Source: Halalkaliarchaeum sp. AArc-CO
GTDB lineage: Archaea > Halobacteriota > Halobacteria > Halobacteriales > Haloferacaceae
NCBI RefSeq assembly: GCF_024972735.1
Contig: NZ_CP087723.1
Location: 2,542,001-2,606,000 of the forward strand
DNA: 64,000 nt
Direction: 5' to 3'
Part shown: piece after piece, positions 42,560-51,987 of the stretch
How positions within the stretch are numbered: position 1 is the stretch's first letter
How the letters are laid out: the number at the start of each line of letters is the position of its first letter
Notes under the pieces: generated by a model
Told to the model about the DNA's origin: nothing
The model's input: the letters and a program-made list of their open reading frames with translations, nothing else
Databases searched by the model: none
Made by a program: the position numbers and the translations under genes

Positions 42560-44862
42560 CGGACCCGCTCGCCGACCGATCGGAACGGGTGCGGCGGTGC
42601 CTCCGGCGGGGAGTCGACGCGGTCCTCGACCCGCAGCCGTTCGCGATCGAACCGCCGTTCGTCGGGGTGTTGCTGGTGCTTTCGGCCGCGCTGTGGGAGT
42701 TTTACGGCGTCGTCGACGTTGTCGGCGGCGTCCCGCAGTTCCTCGTGACGGTGGCAGCGACCGTCGTCGTCGCCGTCGTGGCTGCAAGGGTGATCTCTCC
42801 CCGGGCCGGGCTGTGGATCGGCACCGGGCTGTTCGCCGTCGGAAGCGCCGTGTACCTGCTGGCCGTGCCTGCGAGCCAGCGCGCGTTGTTCACGCTCCCG
42901 CAGCTCGTGTTCGACACCGTCTCCTTGCTCTCCGGACTCTCGGTGCTCCGGCTTGCAGAGCCGACCTCGTGGGTGCTCTCGATGGCGCCGGTTCCGGCGT
43001 TCCTCGCGGTGTACGCCGGGCTCCGGGGGCGGTACACGCTCGCGCTGATCGCGCCGGGGGGTGCCCTCGGGTTTTTCGTCCTCACGGGCGATGCGGGTAC
43101 GGCGGTGACGCTTTTGGGCACCCTGGGGGTCGCGCTCGCGTTCGGGCTGGACAGCCTCTCGGTTCCCGGCGGGCTCGAGACCAAGCGAGGGACCCTCGGC
43201 GCCGTGCTCCTCGCGATGCTTCTGGTGACGAGCACCCTGACGGTCGTACCCGGCGGCGCGGCGGGACCGTTCGTGGTGGACCGGGGAACCAGCGGGCTGG
43301 AGTCGACGCTGTCGGCCGACGAGGAGGAACTGACGATCGTCGGATCGGTCCGACTCTCACAGGAGGTTCGCTTTACCGTCGAAAGCGACGAGCCGGCACA
43401 GTGGCGCACGGGCATCTACGACGAGTACACCGGCGACGGGTGGACGCGAAGCGGGGAGACGACGCTGTACGACGGTGAGCTCGACGGACCGCCCGGCCCC
43501 ACCGAACGCGTCACCCAGGACGTGACCGCCCGAACGGAGATGGGCGTGTTCCCGGCGGCCGCACAACCGGTCGCTCTCGAAGGACCTACCGCACAAAACG
43601 CCCGAGTGACCGATCTCGGCGGCATCCACCCCTCGGTGACGATCCGGGACGGCGAGACCGTCCGGATCGAGAGCGAACGGCTGCGATCCGAGCCCGAGGA
43701 ACTTCGAAACGCCAGCACGGACTACCCCGAAGAGATCGAAGCGAAATACACCGACCTTCCCGAAAGCACACCCGATCGCGTCGGCGAACTGACGGCGGAG
43801 ATCGTCGACGAGGCCGACGCCGACAACCCGTACGACGCCGCGGTTGCCATCGAGCAATACCTCGAAGAGAACAAGCGCTACTCGCTGACTGTCGAACGTC
43901 CCTCCGGGGACGTCGCCGACGCGTTCCTCTTCGAGATGGACGCCGGCTACTGTACCTACTACGCGACGACCATGACGGCGATGCTACGCTCACAGGACGT
44001 CCCTGCGCGGTTCGTCACCGGCTACACGACCGGCGAGCGGATCGGCGAACACGAGTGGGCGGTTCGGGGACAGAACGCCCACGCCTGGGTCGAGGTGTAC
44101 GTTCCCGAACACGGCTGGGTCGAATTCGACCCGACCCCGAGCGATCCCCGCGACAGCGTCAGGGACGCCAGGCTGGTCGAAGCCCGCCAGGGTGGCGTCG
44201 AGGGCGTCGACGTCGAGGGATCCGGTCCCGAGGAGTGGACGCCCGACGACGACATCGACGGCGAGATCGACGACGACATCGACGACCCGGCTGAAACCGA
44301 GCCCGGCGACGATCCCGAAGTCGACGACGTCCTCGATCCGGACGCCGACGATCCCGCCGACGCCGGCGGCGTCCAGCCCGTCTCGGGCGTCGATCAACGC
44401 GAGTTCGAGGACGTCGGTGCGGCACCCGGACTCGACGAACCCGGCGACGAGGAGCGGACACTCCCATCGCGTGACGACGTCGGATACGGCGCCTTGCTGC
44501 TGTTCGGGGTCGCCGTCGCGATCCGTCATCGGGGATGGGATCGCCGGGCGTACCGGGGAGTGTGGCTTCGATATCCGGTCCGGCGGCGTGATCCCGAAAC
44601 CGACGTCCATCGGGCGTTCGCCCGGCTCGAGTACCTGCTCGGCCGTCGGTACCGTCCCCGGCGCCGAACCGAAACGCCCCGGACGTATCTGACCGCGATG
44701 CGGCTCCGGGGTGCCGACGAACGGATCGAGGAGGTGTTCGACGCATACGAGCGGGCACGATACCGCGGTGACGTGTCCCGGGCGGAGGCCGACGCCGCGA
44801 TCGAGACGGTCGAAGAACTCGCGTGGGAGTCGACGCCGGTGATTCGACGGCTCCGACGGTGA
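42556..44862 (+). CDS. Transglutaminase-like membrane protein (DUF3488/TgpA type), 768 aa
   Basis: Several N-terminal membrane helices (residues ~40-240), an extracytoplasmic domain, then the transglutaminase core with the full triad C466 (DAGYCTYYAT), H509 (QNAHAWVEVY) and D525 (EFDPTPSD). A long acidic linker (about residues 555-640) precedes one more membrane segment and a C-terminal DUF4129-like part. It would be a papain-like fold protein at the cell surface. Last gene of the MoxR operon. Confidence 0.85.
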   Translation: MTDPLADRSERVRRCLRRGVDAVLDPQPFAIEPPFVGVLLVLSAALWEFYGVVDVVGGVPQFLVTVAATVVVAVVAARVISPRAGLWIGTGLFAVGSAVYLLAVPASQRALFTLPQLVFDTVSLLSGLSVLRLAEPTSWVLSMAPVPAFLAVYAGLRGRYTLALIAPGGALGFFVLTGDAGTAVTLLGTLGVALAFGLDSLSVPGGLETKRGTLGAVLLAMLLVTSTLTVVPGGAAGPFVVDRGTSGLESTLSADEEELTIVGSVRLSQEVRFTVESDEPAQWRTGIYDEYTGDGWTRSGETTLYDGELDGPPGPTERVTQDVTARTEMGVFPAAAQPVALEGPTAQNARVTDLGGIHPSVTIRDGETVRIESERLRSEPEELRNASTDYPEEIEAKYTDLPESTPDRVGELTAEIVDEADADNPYDAAVAIEQYLEENKRYSLTVERPSGDVADAFLFEMDAGYCTYYATTMTAMLRSQDVPARFVTGYTTGERIGEHEWAVRGQNAHAWVEVYVPEHGWVEFDPTPSDPRDSVRDARLVEARQGGVEGVDVEGSGPEEWTPDDDIDGEIDDDIDDPAETEPGDDPEVDDVLDPDADDPADAGGVQPVSGVDQREFEDVGAAPGLDEPGDEERTLPSRDDVGYGALLLFGVAVAIRHRGWDRRAYRGVWLRYPVRRRDPETDVHRAFARLEYLLGRRYRPRRRTETPRTYLTAMRLRGADERIEEVFDAYERARYRGDVSRAEADAAIETVEELAWESTPVIRRLRR

Positions 44863-45204
<342 letters not shown>

Positions 45205-45234
45205 TCGCACTGTAGCACACCCACACTCGAGCCG

Positions 45235-45240
45235 TTTTTT
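45235..45240 (+). terminator. T-run after the SUI1 gene
   Basis: Six T's 31 bp past the SUI1 stop, the simple U-tract terminator of archaea. Confidence 0.35.
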
Positions 45241-45349
45241 CGGTCGTCGCGTCGGAGAGCCGACGGTGAAGCAATCGCCCAGAACGATCTGTCGATCCGT
45301 TCGTCGGCGGACCGACGGGTACAGGTGGCTCCCGTCCCTCCCTGCGCAC

Positions 45350-46573
45350 ATGAGTGAAATCGACGTCGAGCCGGTCGATCGCGTCGAGGAGAGCAAGGAG
45401 TCCGACCGGGACGACGTTGCGAAACCGGTCGGCGAGTCGGAACCGATCGGCGAGTCAGAACAGGACAGAGAGAGAGACGAGGAACTCGACGTGGAGCCGA
45501 CGACGGAACTGCCGGCCGGCGTCGACGCCCCGGAGTACGTGCTGTACGGCGGCAAGGGTGGCGTCGGGAAGACGACGATGGCAGCCGCGACGGCGCTGTC
45601 GTCGGCCGCCGGCGGGACTGCGACGCTCGTGGTGTCGACGGATCCGGCTCACTCGCTTTCCGACACGTTCGGCGTCGAGATCCCGTCGGAACCGACCCGC
45701 ATCCGCGAGGACGTGCCGCTGTACGCCGCCGAGATCGACCCCGACGCCGCGATGGAGGCCGGGCTGTTCGGCGGCGGCGCGTTCGGGGGCGGCGGGGGCA
45801 GAGAGGACGACGGATTCGGCCAGGGAGACGCGTTCGCGGGTGCCGGCGGGGGCGGCAACCCGCTGGAGGAGCTCCTCGGCGGGGAGGGGCTCGATCCGCT
45901 TTTGGGCGGGACGATGCCGGGAGCCGACGAGGCCGCGGCGATGCAGCAGCTACTCGAGCATCTCGACGACCCCCGCTTCGACCGGGTCGTCGTCGACACC
46001 GCCCCGACGGGGCACACGCTGCGGCTGCTGCAGCTGCCGGAGATCATGGACTCGATGGTCGGAAAGATGCTGACGCTCCGACGGCGGCTCTCGGGGATGA
46101 TGGAGGGGTTCAAGGGGATGTTCGGCGGCGGCGATGAACCGGTCGGCAACGAGGTCGATCTCGAACAGCTCCGCGAGCGAATCGAACGCCTGCGCGCCGT
46201 GTTGCGCGATCCCGACCGCACCGACTTCAGGGTCGTGTTGATCCCCGAGGAGATGAGCGTCGTGGAGTCCGAGCGCCTCGTCGCGCGCCTCGAGGAGTTC
46301 GGGATTCCGGTCGGGACGATCGTGGTCAACAGGGTGATGGAAGCGCCCGACAGGGTCGCCGGTGGGGATCGTGACCTCGACGACGACTGGCTGCTCGCAC
46401 CGAACCACGAGAACTGCGCGTTCTGCCGGCGGCGTTGGGAGGTCCAGCAGGCTGCCCTGCGCCGGGCGACAGAGCTGTTCCGCGGCCGGGACGTGAAACG
46501 CGTCCCCCTTCTGGCCGGCGAAGTCAGAGGCGACGCCGCGTTGCGCGTGGTCGCCGCCTGCCTCGACGAATGA
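45350..46573 (+). CDS. ArsA/Get3-family ATPase, 407 aa
   Basis: Deviant Walker A GGKGGVGKTTMAAA, the ArsA switch DPAHSLSDTFG, the DTAPTGHTLRLL signature and a CAFCRRRW motif near the C-terminus like the Get3 zinc-binding pair. A Gly-rich linker (about residues 145-175) replaces the usual switch II loop region; it may be variable. Get3-type proteins deliver tail-anchored membrane proteins; ArsA drives arsenite export, but no ars genes are here. ATG at 45350 is used; the in-frame GTG upstream adds a basic N-terminus. Confidence 0.85.
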   Translation: MSEIDVEPVDRVEESKESDRDDVAKPVGESEPIGESEQDRERDEELDVEPTTELPAGVDAPEYVLYGGKGGVGKTTMAAATALSSAAGGTATLVVSTDPAHSLSDTFGVEIPSEPTRIREDVPLYAAEIDPDAAMEAGLFGGGAFGGGGGREDDGFGQGDAFAGAGGGGNPLEELLGGEGLDPLLGGTMPGADEAAAMQQLLEHLDDPRFDRVVVDTAPTGHTLRLLQLPEIMDSMVGKMLTLRRRLSGMMEGFKGMFGGGDEPVGNEVDLEQLRERIERLRAVLRDPDRTDFRVVLIPEEMSVVESERLVARLEEFGIPVGTIVVNRVMEAPDRVAGGDRDLDDDWLLAPNHENCAFCRRRWEVQQAALRRATELFRGRDVKRVPLLAGEVRGDAALRVVAACLDE

Positions 46574-46596
46574 GATAGCCGTCCCGCCGCCCCCGA

Positions 46597-47421
46597 CTAC
46601 CCCACGAACCGGACGACCAGCTCGGTGAGTCGGTCGCGGACCGCGTCCGGGAGGAACCGCGCGAGCAGCGTCCCCTGTGCGACCGGCCCGACCGGATATC
46701 TGGCCCGGGGTTTCGTCGCGCTGGCGGCGTTGACGATGTCTTCGGCGACCCGCCCCGGCGAAACGGCGCCCGGACTCTCGCCGCCGAGCAGCCCGGTGTC
46801 CTCCCAGATCGCGTAGAACGGTTCGTACGCCTCGGTCCGATCGAGTCGAGAGATCTCCTCGTCCGCGCGGCGGCCGAACTGGGTTTCGACCGGGCCGGGC
46901 TGGATCACGACGACGTCGATCCCGTGAGCCCGGACCTCGTTTCTGAGCGCGTCGCTCATCGCCTCCAGAGCGAACTTCGATCCCGCGTAGATCCCCCCGA
47001 TCGGGTACGACAGCCGCCCCGACACGCTCGAGACGTTGAGTATCGTTCCCTCGCCCTCCCGGCGCATGTGGGGCAACACCGCACGACACAGTCTGTGGAC
47101 GCCGTGAACGTTGATCTCGTACTGGCGTTTGGCGTCCTCGACGGTGACGTCCTCGACCGGTCCGAACTGGGCGTAGCCGGCGTTGTTTACCAGACAGTCG
47201 ATGCGACCCTCCTCGTCGAGTATTCGGTTGACGACGCGGTCGACGTCCTCGTCGTCGGTGACGTCCAGCGTCGCGAGCTCGCAGCCGCGTTCCCCGAGCG
47301 TCTCGATGTCGGCCGGGTTGCGCGCCGTCGCGTACACCGTCCATCCCTCTTCGAGGAACGCGATCGCCGTCGCTCGCCCGATCCCCGACGAACAGCCGGT
47401 GATGAGAACCGTCTCCTGCAC
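46597..47421 (-). CDS. Short-chain dehydrogenase/reductase, 274 aa
   Basis: Classical SDR: TGCSSGIG (residues 8-15), NNAG (79-82), and the Y145/K149 catalytic pair in YAGSKF with Ser in NVSSVSG. The C-terminal part is Pro/Arg-rich and ends in LTELVVRFVG. The GTG at 47421 (MQETVLITG) is chosen; the frame open to 47553 adds a basic stretch unlike the family. Substrate unknown. Confidence 0.82.
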   Translation of the reverse strand: MQETVLITGCSSGIGRATAIAFLEEGWTVYATARNPADIETLGERGCELATLDVTDDEDVDRVVNRILDEEGRIDCLVNNAGYAQFGPVEDVTVEDAKRQYEINVHGVHRLCRAVLPHMRREGEGTILNVSSVSGRLSYPIGGIYAGSKFALEAMSDALRNEVRAHGIDVVVIQPGPVETQFGRRADEEISRLDRTEAYEPFYAIWEDTGLLGGESPGAVSPGRVAEDIVNAASATKPRARYPVGPVAQGTLLARFLPDAVRDRLTELVVRFVG

Positions 47422-47520
47422 ACCGGAGGAATCGACCGGAAGGGGTATAATACCTGCCGCTCGCCGATGACCCCCGACGTCAGGACTCCCGTCCGGTCGC
47501 CAGCGAGTGCGTTTGCGGGA

Positions 47521-47528
47521 AATATTAA
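47521..47528 (+). promoter_or_regulatory. TATA box of the first small membrane protein
   Basis: AATATTAA is 29-36 nt before the ATG at 47557. Confidence 0.5.
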
Positions 47529-47556
47529 TGTCGCCGTCACCCGACAGTAGCAACTG

Positions 47557-47907
47557 ATGGCTGATCAGTCGAGCGAAACGACAACCGCGAATGAGGACAC
47601 TCGGTTCAGCGGGGGTATGGAGACCATCAAGTCGGGGCTTGTGGGAGTCGGAACACTTCTGTTCGTGGTGGTGTTTTTCCCGGTGCTCGTGCTGGGGAGC
47701 GGCGCCGTACTAGTGTTCCTGACGTGGCCCCTGTTCCTCGGTGCGTTTCTGGAGTACGGATACTTCCCTGGATCCGGACTCTCCGGGAACGAGCCCGTGA
47801 GCACGATGTGGTATCTGGTGACGGTCGTGTGGCTGCTCGCGTTGACTGTGGGACCGTTCCTGTCGAAACGATACGGCGGGGTTCGGCTGCTCTCGACGGC
47901 AGGGTAG
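47557..47907 (+). CDS. Small membrane protein, paralogue A, 116 aa
   Basis: Two strong hydrophobic segments: VGTLLFVVVFFPVLVLGSGA and the WYLVTVVWLLALTVGPFL segment, joined by a loop containing PLFLGAFLEYGYFPG. The second copy at 47967 has the same order and the shared core FVVVFFPVLVLGS. No family recognised. The N-terminal 25 residues are soluble. Confidence 0.65.
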   Translation: MADQSSETTTANEDTRFSGGMETIKSGLVGVGTLLFVVVFFPVLVLGSGAVLVFLTWPLFLGAFLEYGYFPGSGLSGNEPVSTMWYLVTVVWLLALTVGPFLSKRYGGVRLLSTAG

Positions 47908-47936
47908 CTCCCGAAACTCCGGAAGGACGGAGGAAA

Positions 47937-47948
47937 CTTAATATATAT
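47937..47948 (+). promoter_or_regulatory. TATA-rich promoter of the second small membrane protein
   Basis: CTTAATATATAT is 19-30 nt before the ATG at 47967; the whole interval 47937-47966 is AT-rich, so the second copy has its own promoter. Confidence 0.5.
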
Positions 47949-47966
47949 TAAAATCTAATATATGTT

Positions 47967-48353
47967 ATGTATTCTGACGTCGACGAAGGCTCCGGGAAGC
48001 GACGAGCGAAGGGAAGCGACGGTGTCGTCGGGGCGATCAAATCGGGTGCCGTCGGCTTCGGGTCGCTGGCGTTCGTGGTCGTGTTTTTCCCGGTGCTCGT
48101 CCTGGGCAGCGCCGCGATACTGCTGTTTCTGCTGTGGCCGCTGTTCCTGGGAGCCCATCTGCAGTATGGCTACGTGCCCGGAACGAACGTGCGTGGACGG
48201 GAAACCGTCACCGCCGTCTGGTACCTGGCGACGTTCGTGTGGCTGGTCGGACTGGCGGTCGTTCCCCTGGCAGTCAGACGCTACTGGGAGTCACTCCAGC
48301 TTCGACGGGTCCGCTCGGTCACCGCCCGCCCGTTCCAGCCGCGCGCCCGCTAG
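47967..48353 (+). CDS. Small membrane protein, paralogue B, 128 aa
   Basis: Same layout as the 47557 gene: a basic N-terminus, FVVVFFPVLVLGSAAILLFLLWPLFLGA, a loop with YGYVPGTN, and WYLATFVWLVGLAVVPLAV. It has a longer, Arg-rich C-terminus. The two genes are a tandem duplication with independent promoters. Function unknown; about 10 bp converge with nurA. Confidence 0.65.
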   Translation: MYSDVDEGSGKRRAKGSDGVVGAIKSGAVGFGSLAFVVVFFPVLVLGSAAILLFLLWPLFLGAHLQYGYVPGTNVRGRETVTAVWYLATFVWLVGLAVVPLAVRRYWESLQLRRVRSVTARPFQPRAR

Positions 48354-48359
48354 GTCGGT

Positions 48360-49601
48360 TCAAAACTCCGTGACGTCCCAGCGGACGTCGTCGTAGGTGT
48401 GGAGCTGTTCGCTGTCGAACTGTTCTTCGAACTTTCGGCGGAGGGCGGCCTTCTCGCCGGTGCTGATCCGGGCCAGCTCGTCCGCCTTCGCAACCGCCTG
48501 CGGCGGTCCCCGGGCCGCGGCGACGTCCCCGACGATCTGATCGGTAAGCGCCGCCCGGACGTCGGGATCGCGCGTAAACGCCGCCGGCGCCTCGATCTTG
48601 TACAGGACGTCGTGACGGGGATCGTACAGCACGAAAAACGTCACCTCGTATGCGTCCGCCGGAAGCCGGCGATCGATTCCGAGCGCGTCGCCGTCGACCG
48701 AAAACGGCTCGTCGGCCCCGCCCCGCGAGCGGAACCAGCTGGTGAACGTGAGCACGTCCCTGTCGCGGTCTCCGTCCGTCCGTCGCTCCAGAAGCCGAGT
48801 GAATAAGCCGGCGTCGTCGGCCCACGGCGCCTCCACACCCTTCCCCGAGAGCGTCCGGACGATCCCGCGGCTGCTCGGGTTCTTCACGAACCCGACGAGC
48901 GGGACATCCCGCTCGAGGAACTCCTCGACCAGCCTGACGTAGTTTTCCACCACCGCCCGGGGTTTGGCCTCGCGGGCGAGCTCTCCGAGCTCGGGGTCGC
49001 GGTCCTCCCAGGTCAGCAGCTCCTTCGGGTAGATCGGCCCGTCGAGGATCAGGAGATCGGTGACCGTGTTCGCGTGCGTGAGCGCGTGGTCGCTTTCGGC
49101 CAGATACAGCGCCAGCGCGTGGACGACCCCCTCGGCGTACCGGTTCACCTTCGGGACGTGCAACACCCGGCGACGGCTGTAGCCGCCGTCGTAGGTCACC
49201 CACTCGAGGTCGTGGTCGACGGTCGTGTCGGCGGTGTGGACCGTCGCGACGAGGCTCCGCGAGCGGTGGAGGTCGAGATCGCTGGGCGTCGCGGCCATCG
49301 CAGCCTGCGCCACGTCGAGAACCAGCCCGTTCTTGAACGTCGTGGGATTGATCGTTCCAGAATCCAGCCCGTGAACCGGCTCGAAGGGACGGTCAGCGAG
49401 TGCGGCGTCGTCGATCGACACCGCATGGAGCTGCTGTTCGTCGACTGGTTCACAGACGATCCGCCCGCCGCGGCGCAGCGGGGAGAGCCACTCGGCCCAC
49501 ACCGTGGCCGCGAGGTCGTCGTGGTCGGCGTCGTCGACGTCCTCGGCGATCGCGCCTGCCAGTCGGGCGATGTTGTCGACGTGGATGGGATCGAGCGTCA
49601 C
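48360..49601 (-). CDS. nurA: NurA nuclease domain protein, 413 aa
   Basis: Matches the NurA family: VHGLDSGTINP with the first metal-binding Asp and LLILDGPIYPKEL with the second, plus GFVKNPSSR and a SWFRSRGG segment. NurA works with the HerA ATPase in DNA end resection; no herA is in this window. GTG start at 49601. Convergent with paralogue B. Confidence 0.85.
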   Translation of the reverse strand: MTLDPIHVDNIARLAGAIAEDVDDADHDDLAATVWAEWLSPLRRGGRIVCEPVDEQQLHAVSIDDAALADRPFEPVHGLDSGTINPTTFKNGLVLDVAQAAMAATPSDLDLHRSRSLVATVHTADTTVDHDLEWVTYDGGYSRRRVLHVPKVNRYAEGVVHALALYLAESDHALTHANTVTDLLILDGPIYPKELLTWEDRDPELGELAREAKPRAVVENYVRLVEEFLERDVPLVGFVKNPSSRGIVRTLSGKGVEAPWADDAGLFTRLLERRTDGDRDRDVLTFTSWFRSRGGADEPFSVDGDALGIDRRLPADAYEVTFFVLYDPRHDVLYKIEAPAAFTRDPDVRAALTDQIVGDVAAARGPPQAVAKADELARISTGEKAALRRKFEEQFDSEQLHTYDDVRWDVTEF

Positions 49602-49646
49602 GATCGAAGGAGAGATCGGCGGTGACTAAAAGCGTCGGGTCCCGAC

Positions 49647-50987
49647 TCACTCACCGACCCTGACGTTCCTGCCGACGGCCGGCCCGAACGTCTCCGCGCC
49701 GGTCTCGGGATCCCGGGTGTACACGACTGTCCCCCGGACGACTGTGAGTTCCGGAAACACGCCCTGCAGTCCCTCGAACGGGGTCCACCCCGCCTTCGAG
49801 TGGAGCGCACCCGCCTCGATCTCCCGCGGACGGTCGAGATCGACGAGCACCAGATCCGCGTCGCGGCCCGGTTCGATCTTCCCTTTCCGAGGGATATCAA
49901 ACACCTTCGCGGGGGTGGCTGCCACGAGATCCCGAACACGTTCGAGTTCGAGTTGTTCCTGCCGAACGGATTCGAGAAGCAGCGGCAGCATCGTTTCTAC
50001 GCCCGGCACTCCGCTGGGCGCCTCCAGAAGCGAGCGGGTTTTCTCCTCGACAGTGTGGGGGGCGTGATCGGTGGCGACCACATCGACCGTCCCGTCGGCG
50101 AGGCGTTCGAACAGCGCCGCCCTACGCTCCTCGGACCGCAACGGCGGGTTCATCCGGCCGAACGTCCCCAGCCGGGGGAGGTCCTCCCGGGAGAGAAACA
50201 GGTGATGGGGCGTCACCTCGCAGGTCACACCGGCGTCGACGGCGGCGTCGACCCCCTCTGGCGTGGAGGTGTGGGCGAGGTGTACCGTCGCGTCGGCGTC
50301 GGCGGCGACCCCGACCGCGCGCTGGATCGCGTCGATCTCCGCCTCCGCCGTCCGGTAGGCGCTCCAGGCGTCGGCAGGGGCCGACCGGCCCACCGGAACG
50401 GAGGCTCCCTCGTCTGCACCGTCCTCGAGCGACTCGATCCCCGACTCGTCGAACAGGTCGGCGTTCTCGGCGTGGACGGTGACGGTCACGCCGGCATCCC
50501 GGGCACGTTCGACCGCGTCCGCAAACCGATCGGCGTCGATTCCCATCTCGCCCGTCGAATCCGCCAGGAACACCTCCCCGAGCGCGAAGATCGGCCGATC
50601 GAACAGCGCGTCGGGATCCCAGTCGGGCGTGACGCCGCCGTTGATGCCGTAATCGACCAGCGACGCCTCCGCGAGGGTGGCTTTCGCATCGAACCCCTCG
50701 CCGGTCGTCGTCGCCGGGTCGGTGTTGGGCTGGTCGACTACGGTAGTGACGCCCCCGGCGGCGGCCGACCGCGATCCCGTCTTCCAGGTCTCCTTGTGAG
50801 AGAATCCGGGCTCCCGGAAGTGGACGTGGACGTCGACGGCACCCGGAAACAGCAGTCGACCGTCAGCGGGGATCACCCGCTCGTCGGCGGCGGGCGTCAG
50901 GCCGCGTTCGACCGCCGCGATCCGTTCGCCTTCGATCTTGACGTCCCGGACGCGCCCGTCGACGAGCGCCGCGTCGGTGATCAGCAT
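49647..50987 (-). CDS. pyrC: Dihydroorotase, 446 aa
   Basis: Amidohydrolase with the dihydroorotase signature DVHVHFREPGFSHKETWKTG (metal His pair), and later LAHTSTPEG, PHHLFLSRED and TDHAPHTVEEK. It makes dihydroorotate in pyrimidine synthesis. It does not sit with other pyr genes. Start at ATG 50987. Confidence 0.92.
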   Translation of the reverse strand: MLITDAALVDGRVRDVKIEGERIAAVERGLTPAADERVIPADGRLLFPGAVDVHVHFREPGFSHKETWKTGSRSAAAGGVTTVVDQPNTDPATTTGEGFDAKATLAEASLVDYGINGGVTPDWDPDALFDRPIFALGEVFLADSTGEMGIDADRFADAVERARDAGVTVTVHAENADLFDESGIESLEDGADEGASVPVGRSAPADAWSAYRTAEAEIDAIQRAVGVAADADATVHLAHTSTPEGVDAAVDAGVTCEVTPHHLFLSREDLPRLGTFGRMNPPLRSEERRAALFERLADGTVDVVATDHAPHTVEEKTRSLLEAPSGVPGVETMLPLLLESVRQEQLELERVRDLVAATPAKVFDIPRKGKIEPGRDADLVLVDLDRPREIEAGALHSKAGWTPFEGLQGVFPELTVVRGTVVYTRDPETGAETFGPAVGRNVRVGE

Positions 50988-51058
50988 GGGTCCAGATACC
51001 GCCGGCTACAAGGTAAAGCGTCCGGATCGAACCACGGCCGTGGCCAGCCCGCCGATGG

Positions 51059-51065
51059 TTTTATT
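51059..51065 (+). promoter_or_regulatory. TATA box of the ferredoxin gene
   Basis: TTTTATT is 24-30 nt before the ATG at 51089. Confidence 0.45.
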
Positions 51066-51088
51066 CGAACCGGTTCCCGTGTACGTCC

Positions 51089-51601
51089 ATGGCAAGCGGG
51101 GAGGGATCGCAGCCACCGTACCGCGTCGAGTTCGTCCGCGACGACGGGAGCGTGGACACAGTCGAGACGACGGGCGAGCGGTCGCTTCTGGAGATCGCCG
51201 ACCGGAACGCGATCGACATGCGCCACGGCTGCAGGAAGGGCAAATGCGTGAGCTGTACCGGTCTGCTGCTGTCGGGCGACGTGCGGTATCGAACTGAACC
51301 GGCCGCGCTCACCGACCGGCTCCGTCAGTGTGGATTCGTCCTGCTGTGTGTCGCAACTCCCGAGGACGACTGTCGCATCGAGGTCGGCCAGAGCGTGCTG
51401 GCGACCGCGTTCCCTGGGCTGTGGAGCTCCGAAGGACACGCCGGCGTTCCACAGCTGGAGATCGCCCGAACGGAGCTGACCCGGCTCGAGACTGTGGGAG
51501 CCGATCCCGCCGAATTCGATCACCTCGAGGGATCGCTCGAACCGTACGAAAACCTCCAGAAGATCAGAGAAGCCTACCGGAACGCTCGCGACCGCCGGTG
51601 A
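51089..51601 (+). CDS. Plant-type 2Fe-2S ferredoxin, 170 aa
   Basis: The cluster ligands are in HGCRKGKCVSCTG (CxxxxxCxxC-type spacing with the fourth Cys in FVLLCVATP). The fold region is residues ~10-105; the C-terminal 65 residues are an extra helical part ending in basic residues. A soluble electron carrier, partner unknown. Confidence 0.82.
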   Translation: MASGEGSQPPYRVEFVRDDGSVDTVETTGERSLLEIADRNAIDMRHGCRKGKCVSCTGLLLSGDVRYRTEPAALTDRLRQCGFVLLCVATPEDDCRIEVGQSVLATAFPGLWSSEGHAGVPQLEIARTELTRLETVGADPAEFDHLEGSLEPYENLQKIREAYRNARDRR

Positions 51602-51662
51602 CCGGGACTCTCGATCCCGACGCTCCCGCTGTCAACAGGTGGAGGATCACCGACCACGTGTG

Positions 51663-51668
51663 TTTATA
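51663..51668 (+). promoter_or_regulatory. TATA box of the 69-aa gene
   Basis: TTTATA is 26-31 nt before the ATG at 51694. Confidence 0.5.
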
Positions 51669-51693
51669 CCACACTAGACCGTTGTACGCTCGT

Positions 51694-51903
51694 ATGTCGA
51701 CTGAAACCCTCGAGTGTCGAACCTGTGGCGACGCCTGTGCCGACGGCGTGACCGTCGTCGAAAAGGATCCGCCGGGACAGTTGATCATGATGTGTGACCA
51801 CACGACGGTTACGTTCGAGTTGTCGGAGTACGACGCCGATCATCTGCCGCCGGACGCGGAGCTTCCCGACGAATGGGTGCGGGAAGCCGCCGCCGAGTCG
51901 TAG
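51694..51903 (+). CDS. Small Cys-containing protein, 69 aa
   Basis: Four Cys in the N-terminal half: CRTCGDAC and a fourth in MMCDHTT, perhaps a metal or redox site, followed by an acidic C-terminal half. Transcribed from its own TATA box. No family recognised. Close to the ferredoxin, but not overlapping. Confidence 0.6.
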   Translation: MSTETLECRTCGDACADGVTVVEKDPPGQLIMMCDHTTVTFELSEYDADHLPPDAELPDEWVREAAAES

Positions 51904-51957
51904 CCGTTCCGGTCCGACCGGATCCGAACACCGCCCAGAACTGACGGGGGGAACACG

Positions 51958-51965
51958 CTTATTAG
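51958..51965 (+). promoter_or_regulatory. TATA box of the TrkA-like gene
   Basis: CTTATTAG is 23-30 nt before the ATG at 51988. Confidence 0.45.
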
Positions 51966-51987
51966 GTGCTGAGCCGACCTGTGTCAC

